From Massilia alkalitolerans DSM 17462 (lineage in GTDB: Bacteria > Pseudomonadota > Gammaproteobacteria > Burkholderiales > Burkholderiaceae_D), in assembly GCF_000427785.1 (NCBI RefSeq), contig NZ_ATYR01000026.1, forward strand, positions 26,666 to 90,665: 64,000 bases of DNA, read 5' to 3'. The translations under genes and the position numbers were made by a program. This document shows, piece by piece, positions 9,590 to 17,815 of this stretch; position 1 is the stretch's first letter; each line of letters starts with the position of its first letter. The notes below the pieces were generated by a model. The model made no database searches. It saw nothing but the letters and a program-made list of their open reading frames with translations, and had not been told where the DNA came from.

Positions 9590-10477
9590 CTAGATGGTGC
9601 CGGGGCGCAGCGGCACGAAGTGGCACGCTTCCAGCGTTTCGCTGGCCCACTCGCTTTTGCCGATGCGGGTGATACGTTGCAGGTGCTGGACCTGGGCGCC
9701 AACCGGTGCGACGAGATGCGCGCCGATGGCCAGTTGTTCGAGCAGGGCTTGCGGCACTTCGAGTCCCGCGGCTGCAAGGATGATGCCGTCGAAAGGCGCT
9801 ACCTGCGGCAAGCCTAGCATACCATCGCCGTATTGCAAACGCAGGTTCGAAATCCTCAGCGGCCGCAGGTTGGTCTTGGCCAGCTCGTGCAGCGGCTTGA
9901 TGCGCTCGATCGAATACACCTCGCGCGCCACGAACGACAGCACGGCGGCCTGGTAGCCGCAGCCGGTGCCGATCTCGAGCACCCGGCCCAGCTGGCCGCC
10001 GGCGCCGATCGAGGCACGCATCGCTTCGATCATGCGCGCGACGATGTAGGGCTGCGAAATCGTCTGGTTGTGCCCGATCGGCAGCGAGGCGTCGATGTAC
10101 GCCTGCGCCGACAGGGCCGGTTCGATGAACAGGTGGCGCGGCACCGCTTCCATCGCGCCCAGCACGACGCCGTCCTTGACGCCCTGCTTCGCCACGCGCG
10201 CCACCATGGCCCGGCGTACCGCTTCCGACGCCATCAGCTCGGAGCGCGGCGCGACCGGGGCGGCCGGCGCGTGTGCCTGGGCATAGCCGGGCGGACGCGG
10301 CGACGGCGCCGGCGCGGCCGGCGCGAAACTGGCGCGCCCGGCCGTGCTCGCATTGCGCGTCGCGGTCTGCGGCGTGGCCACCGGCGTCGGCAGCCCCGGC
10401 TTGCGCACGGCGCCGCCGGTCACCGAGGACAGCGGCAAGGGAAAGGTGCTGCGTTTATCGTTCACGTCGCCGCTCAT
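9590..10477 (-). CDS. pcm: Protein-L-isoaspartate O-methyltransferase with N-terminal extension
   Basis: Repairs isoaspartyl damage in ageing proteins using SAM. The conserved enzyme begins about residue 75 (VRRAMVARVAKQGVKDG) and shows the isoaspartate pocket ISQPYIVARM and SAM motif I, LEIGTGCGYQAAVLS. The 295-aa product is about 80 residues longer than the usual enzyme: the front is a low-complexity Ala/Pro stretch. The ATG at 10477 overlaps the surE TGA by four bases (ATGA), so this start is coupled to surE and supports the extension being translated. Followed 203 bp later by nlpD. Confidence 0.93.
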   Translation of the reverse strand: MSGDVNDKRSTFPLPLSSVTGGAVRKPGLPTPVATPQTATRNASTAGRASFAPAAPAPSPRPPGYAQAHAPAAPVAPRSELMASEAVRRAMVARVAKQGVKDGVVLGAMEAVPRHLFIEPALSAQAYIDASLPIGHNQTISQPYIVARMIEAMRASIGAGGQLGRVLEIGTGCGYQAAVLSFVAREVYSIERIKPLHELAKTNLRPLRISNLRLQYGDGMLGLPQVAPFDGIILAAAGLEVPQALLEQLAIGAHLVAPVGAQVQHLQRITRIGKSEWASETLEACHFVPLRPGTI

Positions 10478-11208
10478 ACGAGTCCTCGCAGCAGTTCCAG
10501 CTGGGCCTTGTGGGTCAGGTCGACCTGCAGCGGCGTGATCGACACGCAGCCCTGCGCGGTCGTATGGAAATCGGTGCCCTCGCTCGCATCGCGGCAGGCG
10601 CCCGGTGCGCCGATCCAGAAGATCTCGCGGCCACGCGGATCCTGCGAGCGGATGACCGGCTCGGCCTGGTGGCGACGGCCGAGGCGCGAAGGCGTCAAGG
10701 GGCCGATCTCTTCGTACGGCAGGTTCGGGATGTTCACGTTGAACAGGAAGGGCAGCTCGAGCTTGTCGAAGCGGCGCTCGACGATCTCGCGCGCGACCCT
10801 GGCGGCGGCATCGACGTGGGCCCAGCCCGGATTCACCTGCGAGAAGGCGATCGCCGGGATGCCGAACAGGTAGGCTTCGGTGGCCGCCGCGACGGTGCCG
10901 GAATACAGCGTGTCGTCGCCCATGTTCTGGCCATTGTTGATGCCGGAAACGACCAGGTCGGGCGGCGCATCGCCCATCGCGGTCAGGGCGATGTGAACGC
11001 AATCGGTCGGCGTTCCATTAACGAAATGGAAACCATTGGCGGCCTTCGTGACCGTCAGCGGGCGGTCGAGCGTCAACGAATTCGACGCACCCGAGCGGTT
11101 GCTGTCGGGTGCGACCACCACGATGTCCGCGATCGCGGACAAGGCATCGGCCAGCGCGCTGATACCAGGCGCCAGGTAGCCGTCGTCGTTACTGATAAGA
11201 ATTCGCAT
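10474..11208 (-). CDS. surE: 5'/3'-nucleotidase SurE
   Basis: Divalent-metal-dependent nucleoside monophosphatase of the stationary-phase survival operon. The 244-aa product starts MRILISNDDGYLAPG with the metal-binding Asp pair, then SGASNSLTL and GINNGQNMGDDTLYSGTV, the remaining SurE signatures. The start at 11208 is taken because the family begins exactly here; 34 further open codons upstream look noncoding. First gene of surE-pcm-nlpD-rpoS. Confidence 0.95.
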   Translation of the reverse strand: MRILISNDDGYLAPGISALADALSAIADIVVVAPDSNRSGASNSLTLDRPLTVTKAANGFHFVNGTPTDCVHIALTAMGDAPPDLVVSGINNGQNMGDDTLYSGTVAAATEAYLFGIPAIAFSQVNPGWAHVDAAARVAREIVERRFDKLELPFLFNVNIPNLPYEEIGPLTPSRLGRRHQAEPVIRSQDPRGREIFWIGAPGACRDASEGTDFHTTAQGCVSITPLQVDLTHKAQLELLRGLV

Positions 11209-11322
11209 GTCAGCGATTTTACCTGAAGCAACGCCCGGATCGCTCGTCAGCAAGGCCTTTTTTGTTTCCTCATGGCGATTTTTCCTGTCAAGGAATGAGC
11301 AACTTGCCAAGTATTTTTGTCG

Positions 11323-13431
11323 CTAATGCACTGACAGCGGTGCCGACAACTCCTCGCGCCGGGCGCGGACCAGGGCCCCCTCCAGTGAGGAGACCAGGTC
11401 CTTGTTGAGCGCCAGCGCCGCGTCCTTGTCCCCGTCCCGAAGGTAGACCTGCTCGATCATGGCCGCCACCCGCTGGCGTAGCGGAAGTGCCACACTCAGC
11501 CATTGCACCGAGTGACGCATGCTGTCGGCCAGCGCGCGCGCCTCCAGCCGGCTGTCCTGGTCGATCAGGGCTTTCAGCTGCGCGCACTGCTGCTGCAGGC
11601 TGTCGATCGCACCGTGCTCGTCCGTGCGGGCGGCGCCCGGTTCGGTGTCGCGGACCGGCGCCGGTGCGCTGCGCAGGCTGCGTACGGCAGCCATGTCGCC
11701 CTGGGCCGCGAGGATCTGGGCCAGTGCGTCGCGCGCGCTCATCGTCGGCAGGGCATAGGCGCCGTCGTAGCGCTCGCGCACGCGCAGCACGGCCTCCAGA
11801 AGCCGCCGGGCATTGCCGAGGTCGCCTGTTTCGCCGAGCAGCTGGCCGAGCCGCTGGCCGCATCGCAGCGTGTCTTCGTGCTCGGCGCCCTGCAACTGGC
11901 GGCGGCCGTCGAGCACCCGCTCGAACAGCACCCGCGCCCTGTCTTTCTCGTGCTGGCTGTCCAGGGTCGCGGCGAGCTGTTCGAGGCTGTCGAGCGTGGC
12001 CGGGTGCGCATCTCCCCACAAGCGCTCGCAGGTGGCCACCACCTGCTCGTGCAGCGCCAGCGCCCGTTCGCTCTCCCCTTTCCGGCCAAGCACGGACGCC
12101 AGGCCGGAACGTGCCGCCAGCGTCTCCGGATGCTCGCTTCCCAGGGTGCTCATGCCGCGCTGGGCCAGCAGTTCGTAGCGTTGGCGCGCGTCGTCGAGCC
12201 TGCCTCCGGCGAGATCGAGCGCTGCCAGCGCGGCATGCGCGGCGCGCGTGTCCGGGTGGTCTTCGCCCAACTCGGCGCAGCGCAGCAGCAGGCTCTCGCG
12301 CAGCAGCTCGCGCGCTTCGTTGCCACGCCCTTCCTGCCGGCACAGTTCGGCGAGCCGCGCCAGGCAGCTGGCCTGCAGCACGGCCGCGCCCTTTCCATCC
12401 TGTGCGCGGGCGCGCGCGCGCGCGCTGCGCAGGCGCACCTCGGCCAGCGGCTGCCAGGGGAAGCAGCCCTGGGCGAACCATGTCATCAGGCAGGATGCCG
12501 GGTGCGCCAGCGCGGCGCGTCCCGGGCCGGCGATGGCCACCGCTTCGGACACCGGCAGCTGGACTTCGTCGAACCAGCTTTCCAGGCGCAGCCAGCCGAC
12601 GCCGTAGCTGCTGCGTAGCAGCGCTTCGAGGCGCGGCTGGTAGCCGGCCAGGCCCTGGGCCGGATCGCCGCGGCGCCAGCGCTGGCCGGTGTCGCTGCGG
12701 GCGCCGTCGGCGGCGCAGGCGACCGGATAGACCAGCAGCGGGCGCTGCTCCTCCTCGTGGGTGCAGCGGTAGTCGATGGCGCGCCGCACGACACCCTCGA
12801 GGCCCTCGATGCTGCCCGGCGCCGGCGTGAACAGGCCGACCAGCCGGTCGGGGACGAGAACGGTGCAGGCGCTGACGCTCGACGAGCGGCCGGCGCCGCT
12901 GGCCACCAGCACGTGGCGGAAGTGCCCCGCCAGGCGCGCGGCGAAGCGGCGCAGCAGCGCCGGACAGGCATCGAACAAGGCCACCCAGTCGAGGCGCCCG
13001 GCGCGCTCGGCATAATCGTCGTCGAAGCGGCCGGCCCGCATCAGGTACAGCGGGCGGCGGCCGTCCACGCGCTGTACGTAGGGGCGCCAGTCGACGGCGT
13101 CGAGCAAGGCATCGGCAACGCCGTCGCCGCCATCGTCGCGGGCGATGCGGCGCCGCCGCAGCTCTCCGAGCAGCGCGCCGGCATAGTCGACCAGGCCGGG
13201 CGGACAGTGGTCGTCGGCGGCGCCGGGCGGCGGGCCGAAGTAACCGTGCAGCGAAGGAGAGGCAAGGTCCCAGTCGATCACCAGGACCGGCGCCGCGTCG
13301 GTGTCGCCGGCCAGCTGCAGCGCCATGGCCGCCAGCAGGCCATTGCGGACCGGGCCGCCTTCGTAGGCATACAGGGTGGTGACCTGGCCGGGACTGTCCA
13401 GTGCCTGGAGCGTAGAGCGATTCTGTTCCAT
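11323..13431 (-). CDS. TPR protein with degenerate ParA-like (KGGVGRT-type) N-terminal domain, partner of a TIR protein
   Basis: The 702-aa product begins with a fold resembling the MinD/ParA-like NTPases coded beside TIR proteins: YAYEGGPVRNG at about 21-31 stands where the family has YSFKGGVGRT, and VLVIDWDLASPSLHGYF follows at about 49-65. The P-loop Lys is Glu and the GRT is VRN, so ATP hydrolysis is probably lost. From about residue 370 onward there are several kinesin-light-chain-type TPRs (LGEDHPDTRAAHAALAALD, LGSEHPETLAARSGLASVL, WGDAHPATLDSLEQLAATL). GAGGAG lies just before the ATG at 13431; the TIR gene ends 11 bp upstream. Function is unknown; a sensor or scaffold for the TIR effector is inferred. 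Confidence 0.8.
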   Translation of the reverse strand: MEQNRSTLQALDSPGQVTTLYAYEGGPVRNGLLAAMALQLAGDTDAAPVLVIDWDLASPSLHGYFGPPPGAADDHCPPGLVDYAGALLGELRRRRIARDDGGDGVADALLDAVDWRPYVQRVDGRRPLYLMRAGRFDDDYAERAGRLDWVALFDACPALLRRFAARLAGHFRHVLVASGAGRSSSVSACTVLVPDRLVGLFTPAPGSIEGLEGVVRRAIDYRCTHEEEQRPLLVYPVACAADGARSDTGQRWRRGDPAQGLAGYQPRLEALLRSSYGVGWLRLESWFDEVQLPVSEAVAIAGPGRAALAHPASCLMTWFAQGCFPWQPLAEVRLRSARARARAQDGKGAAVLQASCLARLAELCRQEGRGNEARELLRESLLLRCAELGEDHPDTRAAHAALAALDLAGGRLDDARQRYELLAQRGMSTLGSEHPETLAARSGLASVLGRKGESERALALHEQVVATCERLWGDAHPATLDSLEQLAATLDSQHEKDRARVLFERVLDGRRQLQGAEHEDTLRCGQRLGQLLGETGDLGNARRLLEAVLRVRERYDGAYALPTMSARDALAQILAAQGDMAAVRSLRSAPAPVRDTEPGAARTDEHGAIDSLQQQCAQLKALIDQDSRLEARALADSMRHSVQWLSVALPLRQRVAAMIEQVYLRDGDKDAALALNKDLVSSLEGALVRARREELSAPLSVH

Positions 13432-13442
13432 GTGACTCCTCG

Positions 13443-14051
13443 TTATTTTTTTGGGAAAGTCAGGCTTGGCATCGCGCGCCATTCTGGTGGGACATCGGGG
13501 AGCACGAATTGGTTGCAGTCATGTCCGGGTGGCGTATGCTTTTTTTGTTGGTGATAGTGCGTGGAGATGCGCTGGACCATCTTGTCGATGTCGGGCAGGA
13601 AGTCCGGGTTGGATTTCAGGTCGCTCGTGGCCATCGTGAAGTGCGAGAAATCGACGTAGAAAGTGTTCTCGGTGATCTCCGGCGGCAGCGATTCGGGGTG
13701 CCGCGTCATGATCACCGGAATGATCAGGCGGCTCGGCAGCTCGTACCAGCTCGATCGCTCGTGCTCGAGCAGGCGCATGGCCGCGTACTCGCGCCGGGTG
13801 TAGGCATGGGCCTCGTACTTGGGCGTGTAGATGAGGATCATGCACACGCTCTCGCACATCGCGCGCGCGATCTTGCGGTCGAGGTCGTCGCCACCGCCCA
13901 GTTGTTCGGTGTCGATAAACAGTTCGTCCTCGTTGTCGAAGTGAGGTTCGAGATAGCAGCGTAGCGCATCGGCGAGGGCGGTCTTGAACCGTTTCATCAG
14001 GTCGTGCCTGCCGTGTGCGTAGCTGAAAAAACACCCGTAACGGATCGCCAT
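13443..14051 (-). CDS. TIR-domain protein
   Basis: The 202-aa product carries a TIR domain over residues 1-150: box 1 YGCFFSYAHGR at 5-15, box 2 ELFIDTEQLGGGDDLDRKIA, box 3 SVCMILIYTPKYEAHAYTRREYAAM. Glu88 in YTRREY occupies the place of the catalytic Glu of NAD-consuming TIR enzymes. The C-terminal 50 residues have no motif I recognise. There is no membrane segment. It is the first gene of a two-gene unit with the TPR protein (11-bp gap), and is divergent from a quinone oxidoreductase. Bacterial TIR proteins are usually NADase effectors or adaptors in phage defence; enzyme activity here is inferred, not shown. Confidence 0.85.
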   Translation of the reverse strand: MAIRYGCFFSYAHGRHDLMKRFKTALADALRCYLEPHFDNEDELFIDTEQLGGGDDLDRKIARAMCESVCMILIYTPKYEAHAYTRREYAAMRLLEHERSSWYELPSRLIIPVIMTRHPESLPPEITENTFYVDFSHFTMATSDLKSNPDFLPDIDKMVQRISTHYHQQKKHTPPGHDCNQFVLPDVPPEWRAMPSLTFPKK

Positions 14052-14239
14052 TGCCTATCCCCCATTCCAATGCGCTAAGGCTGGATTCCTTTGACTCTAG
14101 CGACACGGACCTTGGCCACTTTGCGTGCGCACAAGCGTGCTGGCGGACTCGTCAGCATCCTTGGAAAGTAGCGCGACATGCACCTTGAGGCATAATGCCG
14201 CCGATTAATGGACAGGTATTCGAAGTAAAGGGACAGGAT

Positions 14240-15214
14240 ATGAAAGCCGTACGTTGCAATAATTGGGGTCCGATCGACCAGCTCGTGATCGAGGACCTGC
14301 CCGACCTGGTGCCGGGCGCGGGAGAGGTCGTGGTCGACGTGAAAGCGGCCGGCGTCAACTTCCCCGACGTGCTGACCGTGCAGGGCAAGTACCAGGTGCG
14401 CCCGCCCCTCCCCTTCACGCCGGGGAACGAGTTCGCCGGCACCGTGCGCGCCGTCGGCACAGGCGTCACCGGCGTCGCGCCGGGTCAGCGAGTGATCGGT
14501 TTCACCCGTACCGGCGCGTTCGCCGAGCAGGCGCTGGCGCCGGTGGATGCCCTGATGCCGATACCGCCCGGCATGGACTTCGACACCGCCGCCGCCATCA
14601 CCCTCACCTATGGCACCTCGCACCACGCGGTGGTCGACCGCGCCGCCCTGCAGCCGGGCGAAACCATGCTGGTGCTGGGCGCGGCCGGCGGCGTCGGGCT
14701 GGCGGCGATCGAGATCGGCAAGGCCCTGGGCGCACGCGTGATCGCCGCCGCCTCGAACGACGAGAAACTGGCGGTCTGCCGCGCACACGGTGCGGATGCC
14801 GTGATCAATTATGAGAAGGAAGACCTGCGCGAGGCGCTGAAGGCGGCCACCAGCGGCCGTGGGCCGGACGTGATCTACGACCCGGTCGGCGGCAAGTACA
14901 GCGAGCCGGCGCTGCGCTCGATCGCCTGGCGCGGACGCCACCTGGTGGTGGGCTTCGCGGCGGGCGAGATTCCGAAGCTGCCCTGGAACCTGATGCTGCT
15001 GAAAGGCGCGTCGGTGGTGGGCGTGTTCTGGGGCGATTTCGTGCGCAAGGAGCCGGCGGCGAACCTGGCGGCGATGCAGCAGATGCTGGGCTGGATGGCG
15101 GAAGGGAAACTCAAGCCGCTGGTGTCGGCGCGCTACAAACTGGAAGAGACGGCGCAGGCGCTCAACGACATGGCGGCGCGCAAGGTGACAGGCAAAGTCG
15201 TGATTTGCCCGTAG
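14240..15214 (+). CDS. NADPH:quinone oxidoreductase family protein (zinc-free MDR)
   Basis: Medium-chain dehydrogenase/reductase of the QOR type, reducing quinones or enones with NADPH. The 324-aa product has the GroES-like N-domain (GVNFPDVLTVQGKYQ, PFTPGNEFAGTV) and a Rossmann domain with LVLGAAGGVGLAAIEIGKALG. The Cys/His ligands for catalytic zinc are missing, as in quinone reductases. ATG at 14240 is preceded by an AGGGACAGG ribosome site. Monocistronic and divergent from the TIR gene. Its stop codon lies inside repeat copy 2 (see that entry). Confidence 0.9.
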   Translation: MKAVRCNNWGPIDQLVIEDLPDLVPGAGEVVVDVKAAGVNFPDVLTVQGKYQVRPPLPFTPGNEFAGTVRAVGTGVTGVAPGQRVIGFTRTGAFAEQALAPVDALMPIPPGMDFDTAAAITLTYGTSHHAVVDRAALQPGETMLVLGAAGGVGLAAIEIGKALGARVIAAASNDEKLAVCRAHGADAVINYEKEDLREALKAATSGRGPDVIYDPVGGKYSEPALRSIAWRGRHLVVGFAAGEIPKLPWNLMLLKGASVVGVFWGDFVRKEPAANLAAMQQMLGWMAEGKLKPLVSARYKLEETAQALNDMAARKVTGKVVICP

Positions 15215-15318
15215 GGTGGTCGGCTATGCCGACCGCGCGTTCAACGATCCGTTTTAAGCCACAGAGCGGGCCAGGATACGTAATTTGAACGCGCGGGCGG
15301 GGAACCCGCCCACCCTAC
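15211..15318. repeat. Dispersed double-hairpin element, copy 2
   Basis: Outer arms GTAGGGTGG and CCACCCTAC; right hairpin GCGGGCGGGGAACCCGCC. The inner part (from CGCGTTCAACG to TTTGAACGCG) is the reverse complement of the inner part of copy 3 with few differences, including the shared block around CCACAGAGCGGGCC. The TAG in GTAGGG (15212-15214) is the stop codon of the quinone oxidoreductase. Lies between convergent genes and could also act as a bidirectional terminator. Confidence 0.85.
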
Positions 15319-15324
15319 GAAAAA

Positions 15325-17397
15325 CTAGGCATTCAAATCCGCCGCATCCGCCATCGTCCCCGGCTGGAAAAACTCGATCACTTCCGACTGCACCCGGGTG
15401 CGCTTGAACGGGGGCAGGCTTTGCCAGATACGCCTGCCATAGGGCTTGGTGATGATGCGCGGGTCGCAGATCATCAATACCCCACGGTCGTCCACGTCGC
15501 GGATCAGGCGTCCTGCTCCCTGCTTGAGCGTGATGATCGCTTCCGGCAGCTGGTGGTGCATGAAGCCATTCAGCCCCTGCTTTTCCATCACCTCGATGCG
15601 CGCCGCCAGCACCGGATCGTCCGGCGGGGCGAAGGGCAGCTTGTCGATGATGACGAGCGAGAGCGCGTCGCCGCGCACGTCCACGCCTTCCCAGAAGCTC
15701 TGGCTACCCACCAGCACGGCGTTGCCGGCATTGCGGAAGGAATCCAGCAGCTCGGTACGGCCGCGCTCGCCCTGCACGAACAGCGGGAAATCCAGCCCGC
15801 GCGCGGCGAACTCCTCGCGCAGGCGTTCGGCCACCTTGTTCACGGCGCGGATGGTCGTGCACAGGAAGAAGGTGCGCCCGCCCGCCGCCTCGATCACCGG
15901 CAGCGCGATGTCGACGCAGGCGTCGGTGTATTGGAAGGAGTTCGGCTCCGGCAATCCGGTGGGCACGTACAGGATGCCCTGCTCGCCATAATTAAACGGA
16001 CTCGGCCAGGTCATGGCCGGCTCGCCGGTCAGGCCCATCTGGTCGGAGAAATGCTTGAAGTCGTTCTTCACCGCCAGCGTCGCCGAGGTGAAGATCCAGC
16101 TGCGCGGCGTGCCTTCGCGCTGGCCCGAGAAGATCGGGGCGATCGACAGCGGCGTCTTGTGCAGCTGCAGCGAGGAGTTGAAGGCCTCGACCCACAGCAC
16201 GGCGGCATCGTCGCCCACCTTGGCTTTTTTCGTATCCGGCTTCCAGGCGTCGAAGGACGCGCTGAGCTCGTGCGCGCGCAGGCGGCAGGCCTCGATCGTC
16301 TCCGCGCGGGCGGAATGTTCTTCCAGCACCGTGATCATGCCGGACAGCTCTTCCTTCAGCTTGTCGAGTGCCGGGAAGAAGGCCGAGGTCGGCAGAATCT
16401 GCGGCAGCGACAGGCGGGTGCCGCCTTCCGGGAAGGTCAGGCGCAGGTCGCGCGCGGCCTTCTCGACCACGGTCACGACCTTGGCCCAGTCCGGTCCGCG
16501 CGCATGCGCCAGGCCTTCGGCCAGCACGTCACGGCACAGTTCCAGCACCTGCGAGGTCGAGACCGACTGGCCGAAGAACAGCGTGGCGGTATCCGGCAGC
16601 TGGTGCGCTTCGTCGAAGATGATGGTGTTGGCCGACGGCAGCAGTTCGGCGACGCCGGTGTCCTTCAGGGCCACGTCGGCGAAGAACAGGTGGTGGTTGA
16701 CCACGACCACGTCGGCCTGCTGGGCTTCTCTGCGCGCCTTCATCACGAAGCAGTCCTGGTAGTACTGGCACTCGGCGCCCATGCAGCTATCGCGCGTGGA
16801 GGTGACCAGGTTCCAGACCGTGGCGTTTTCCGGCACCTTGGCCAGCTCGGCCTTGTCGCCCGAGTTGGTCATCTTGATGAAGCGCGAGATCTCGCGCAGG
16901 TGGCCGACGTCGTCGCGCGAGGTCAGGCGCCCGTTGTTCAGCGTGCGCTCCAGGTGGAAATGGCAGACGTAGTTCGAGCGCCCCTTGAGCAGGGCCACCG
17001 AGACCGGCGCGCGCAGCGCGGCGCGGATGGTCGGGATGTCGCGCAGGAACAGCTGATCCTGCAGGTTCTTGGTACCGGTCGAGATGATGGTCTTGCCGCC
17101 CCACAGCAGCGCCGGGACGAGGTAGGCGAAGGTCTTGCCGGTGCCGGTGCCGGCCTCGGCCATCAAGACTTTCTGCTCGGCGATCGCCGCTGCGATGGCC
17201 TTGGCCATCTCGGTTTGCGATTGGCGCGGCTTGTAGGTGCCGACGTTGGGCGCGAGCGGGCCTCCCGCCCCGAACAGGCGGTCGAGCTCGTCGTCGTATT
17301 TACCAAGCGGACGGGCGCTGGCGGGAAGCACGTCGCCCTGCGGCGGCGTCTCCACCGGCTCGGCGGTCACGCCAGGAACAGGGAGATGGTCGGTCAA
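15325..17397 (-). CDS. ATP-dependent DNA helicase of the DinG/YoaA (XPD-like) family
   Basis: Superfamily 2 iron-sulfur DNA helicase (690 aa). Walker A is AEAGTGTGKT at about 80-89, motif Ia follows (IISTGTKNLQDQL), the FeS-binding cysteines occur between them and motif II (NYVCHFH and DSCMGAECQYYQDC), the DEAH box is IIFDEAHQLPD, and C-terminal motifs V/VI include GSQSFWEGVDVRG and QGAGRLIRD. This matches YoaA/DinG, which resolve D-loops, R-loops and damaged replication intermediates. Domain order resembles YoaA more than the larger DinG, but the two cannot be cleanly separated here. A DUF465 gene is 25 bp upstream in the same direction. Confidence 0.92.
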   Translation of the reverse strand: MTDHLPVPGVTAEPVETPPQGDVLPASARPLGKYDDELDRLFGAGGPLAPNVGTYKPRQSQTEMAKAIAAAIAEQKVLMAEAGTGTGKTFAYLVPALLWGGKTIISTGTKNLQDQLFLRDIPTIRAALRAPVSVALLKGRSNYVCHFHLERTLNNGRLTSRDDVGHLREISRFIKMTNSGDKAELAKVPENATVWNLVTSTRDSCMGAECQYYQDCFVMKARREAQQADVVVVNHHLFFADVALKDTGVAELLPSANTIIFDEAHQLPDTATLFFGQSVSTSQVLELCRDVLAEGLAHARGPDWAKVVTVVEKAARDLRLTFPEGGTRLSLPQILPTSAFFPALDKLKEELSGMITVLEEHSARAETIEACRLRAHELSASFDAWKPDTKKAKVGDDAAVLWVEAFNSSLQLHKTPLSIAPIFSGQREGTPRSWIFTSATLAVKNDFKHFSDQMGLTGEPAMTWPSPFNYGEQGILYVPTGLPEPNSFQYTDACVDIALPVIEAAGGRTFFLCTTIRAVNKVAERLREEFAARGLDFPLFVQGERGRTELLDSFRNAGNAVLVGSQSFWEGVDVRGDALSLVIIDKLPFAPPDDPVLAARIEVMEKQGLNGFMHHQLPEAIITLKQGAGRLIRDVDDRGVLMICDPRIITKPYGRRIWQSLPPFKRTRVQSEVIEFFQPGTMADAADLNA

Positions 17398-17422
17398 AAT
17401 GCTTGTTTCTTTATAGCTTGGG

Positions 17423-17623
17423 TCAAGCTGGAATATCGGGCACCAGCTGCATCTTCAGCAGCGTAATATGATCCTTCAGCTGCAGCTTACGCTTTTTCAA
17501 ACGGCGCAGCTGGAGCTGGTCGGCATGGCCGTCCGCAGCGAGCATCGAAATGACGGCATCGAGGTCGCGGTGTTCCACGTCGAGTTCAATGATGCGGCGC
17601 TGGATGTCCTGGACGTCGGTCAT
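17423..17623 (-). CDS. DUF465 (YdcH-like) small protein
   Basis: A 66-residue helical protein (MTDVQDIQRRIIELDVEHRDL, then a charged second helix with LRRLKKRKLQLKDHI), the YdcH/DUF465 pattern: two antiparallel helices with Lys-rich stretch, function unknown. Start 17623 is preceded by a weak GGAA. It lies 25 bp ahead of the helicase gene, so they probably share a transcript. Divergent from the PP2C gene. Confidence 0.85.
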   Translation of the reverse strand: MTDVQDIQRRIIELDVEHRDLDAVISMLAADGHADQLQLRRLKKRKLQLKDHITLLKMQLVPDIPA

Positions 17624-17815
17624 GATGGCTGTTCCAAACAGTTCTTTACAAAGCGTTTGCGGGGGCTGGGGCGGCGGCGCCGGCAGTCGGCGGCGGCACA
17701 TGGTGGCGCCGCTTGTGTTCGGCTTGCAACACCACGGCTTCTCGGTGCATAGTTTAATCTACGCTGAGGTTGCCGCCAACAAAGATTGGCGCAGGCGCTA
17801 CGGAAATAAAGGTTT

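Noticed and set aside
15421..17466. A 681-codon open frame opposite the DinG/YoaA gene
   Set aside because: Antisense shadow; the helicase frame has Walker and DEAH motifs and FeS cysteines.
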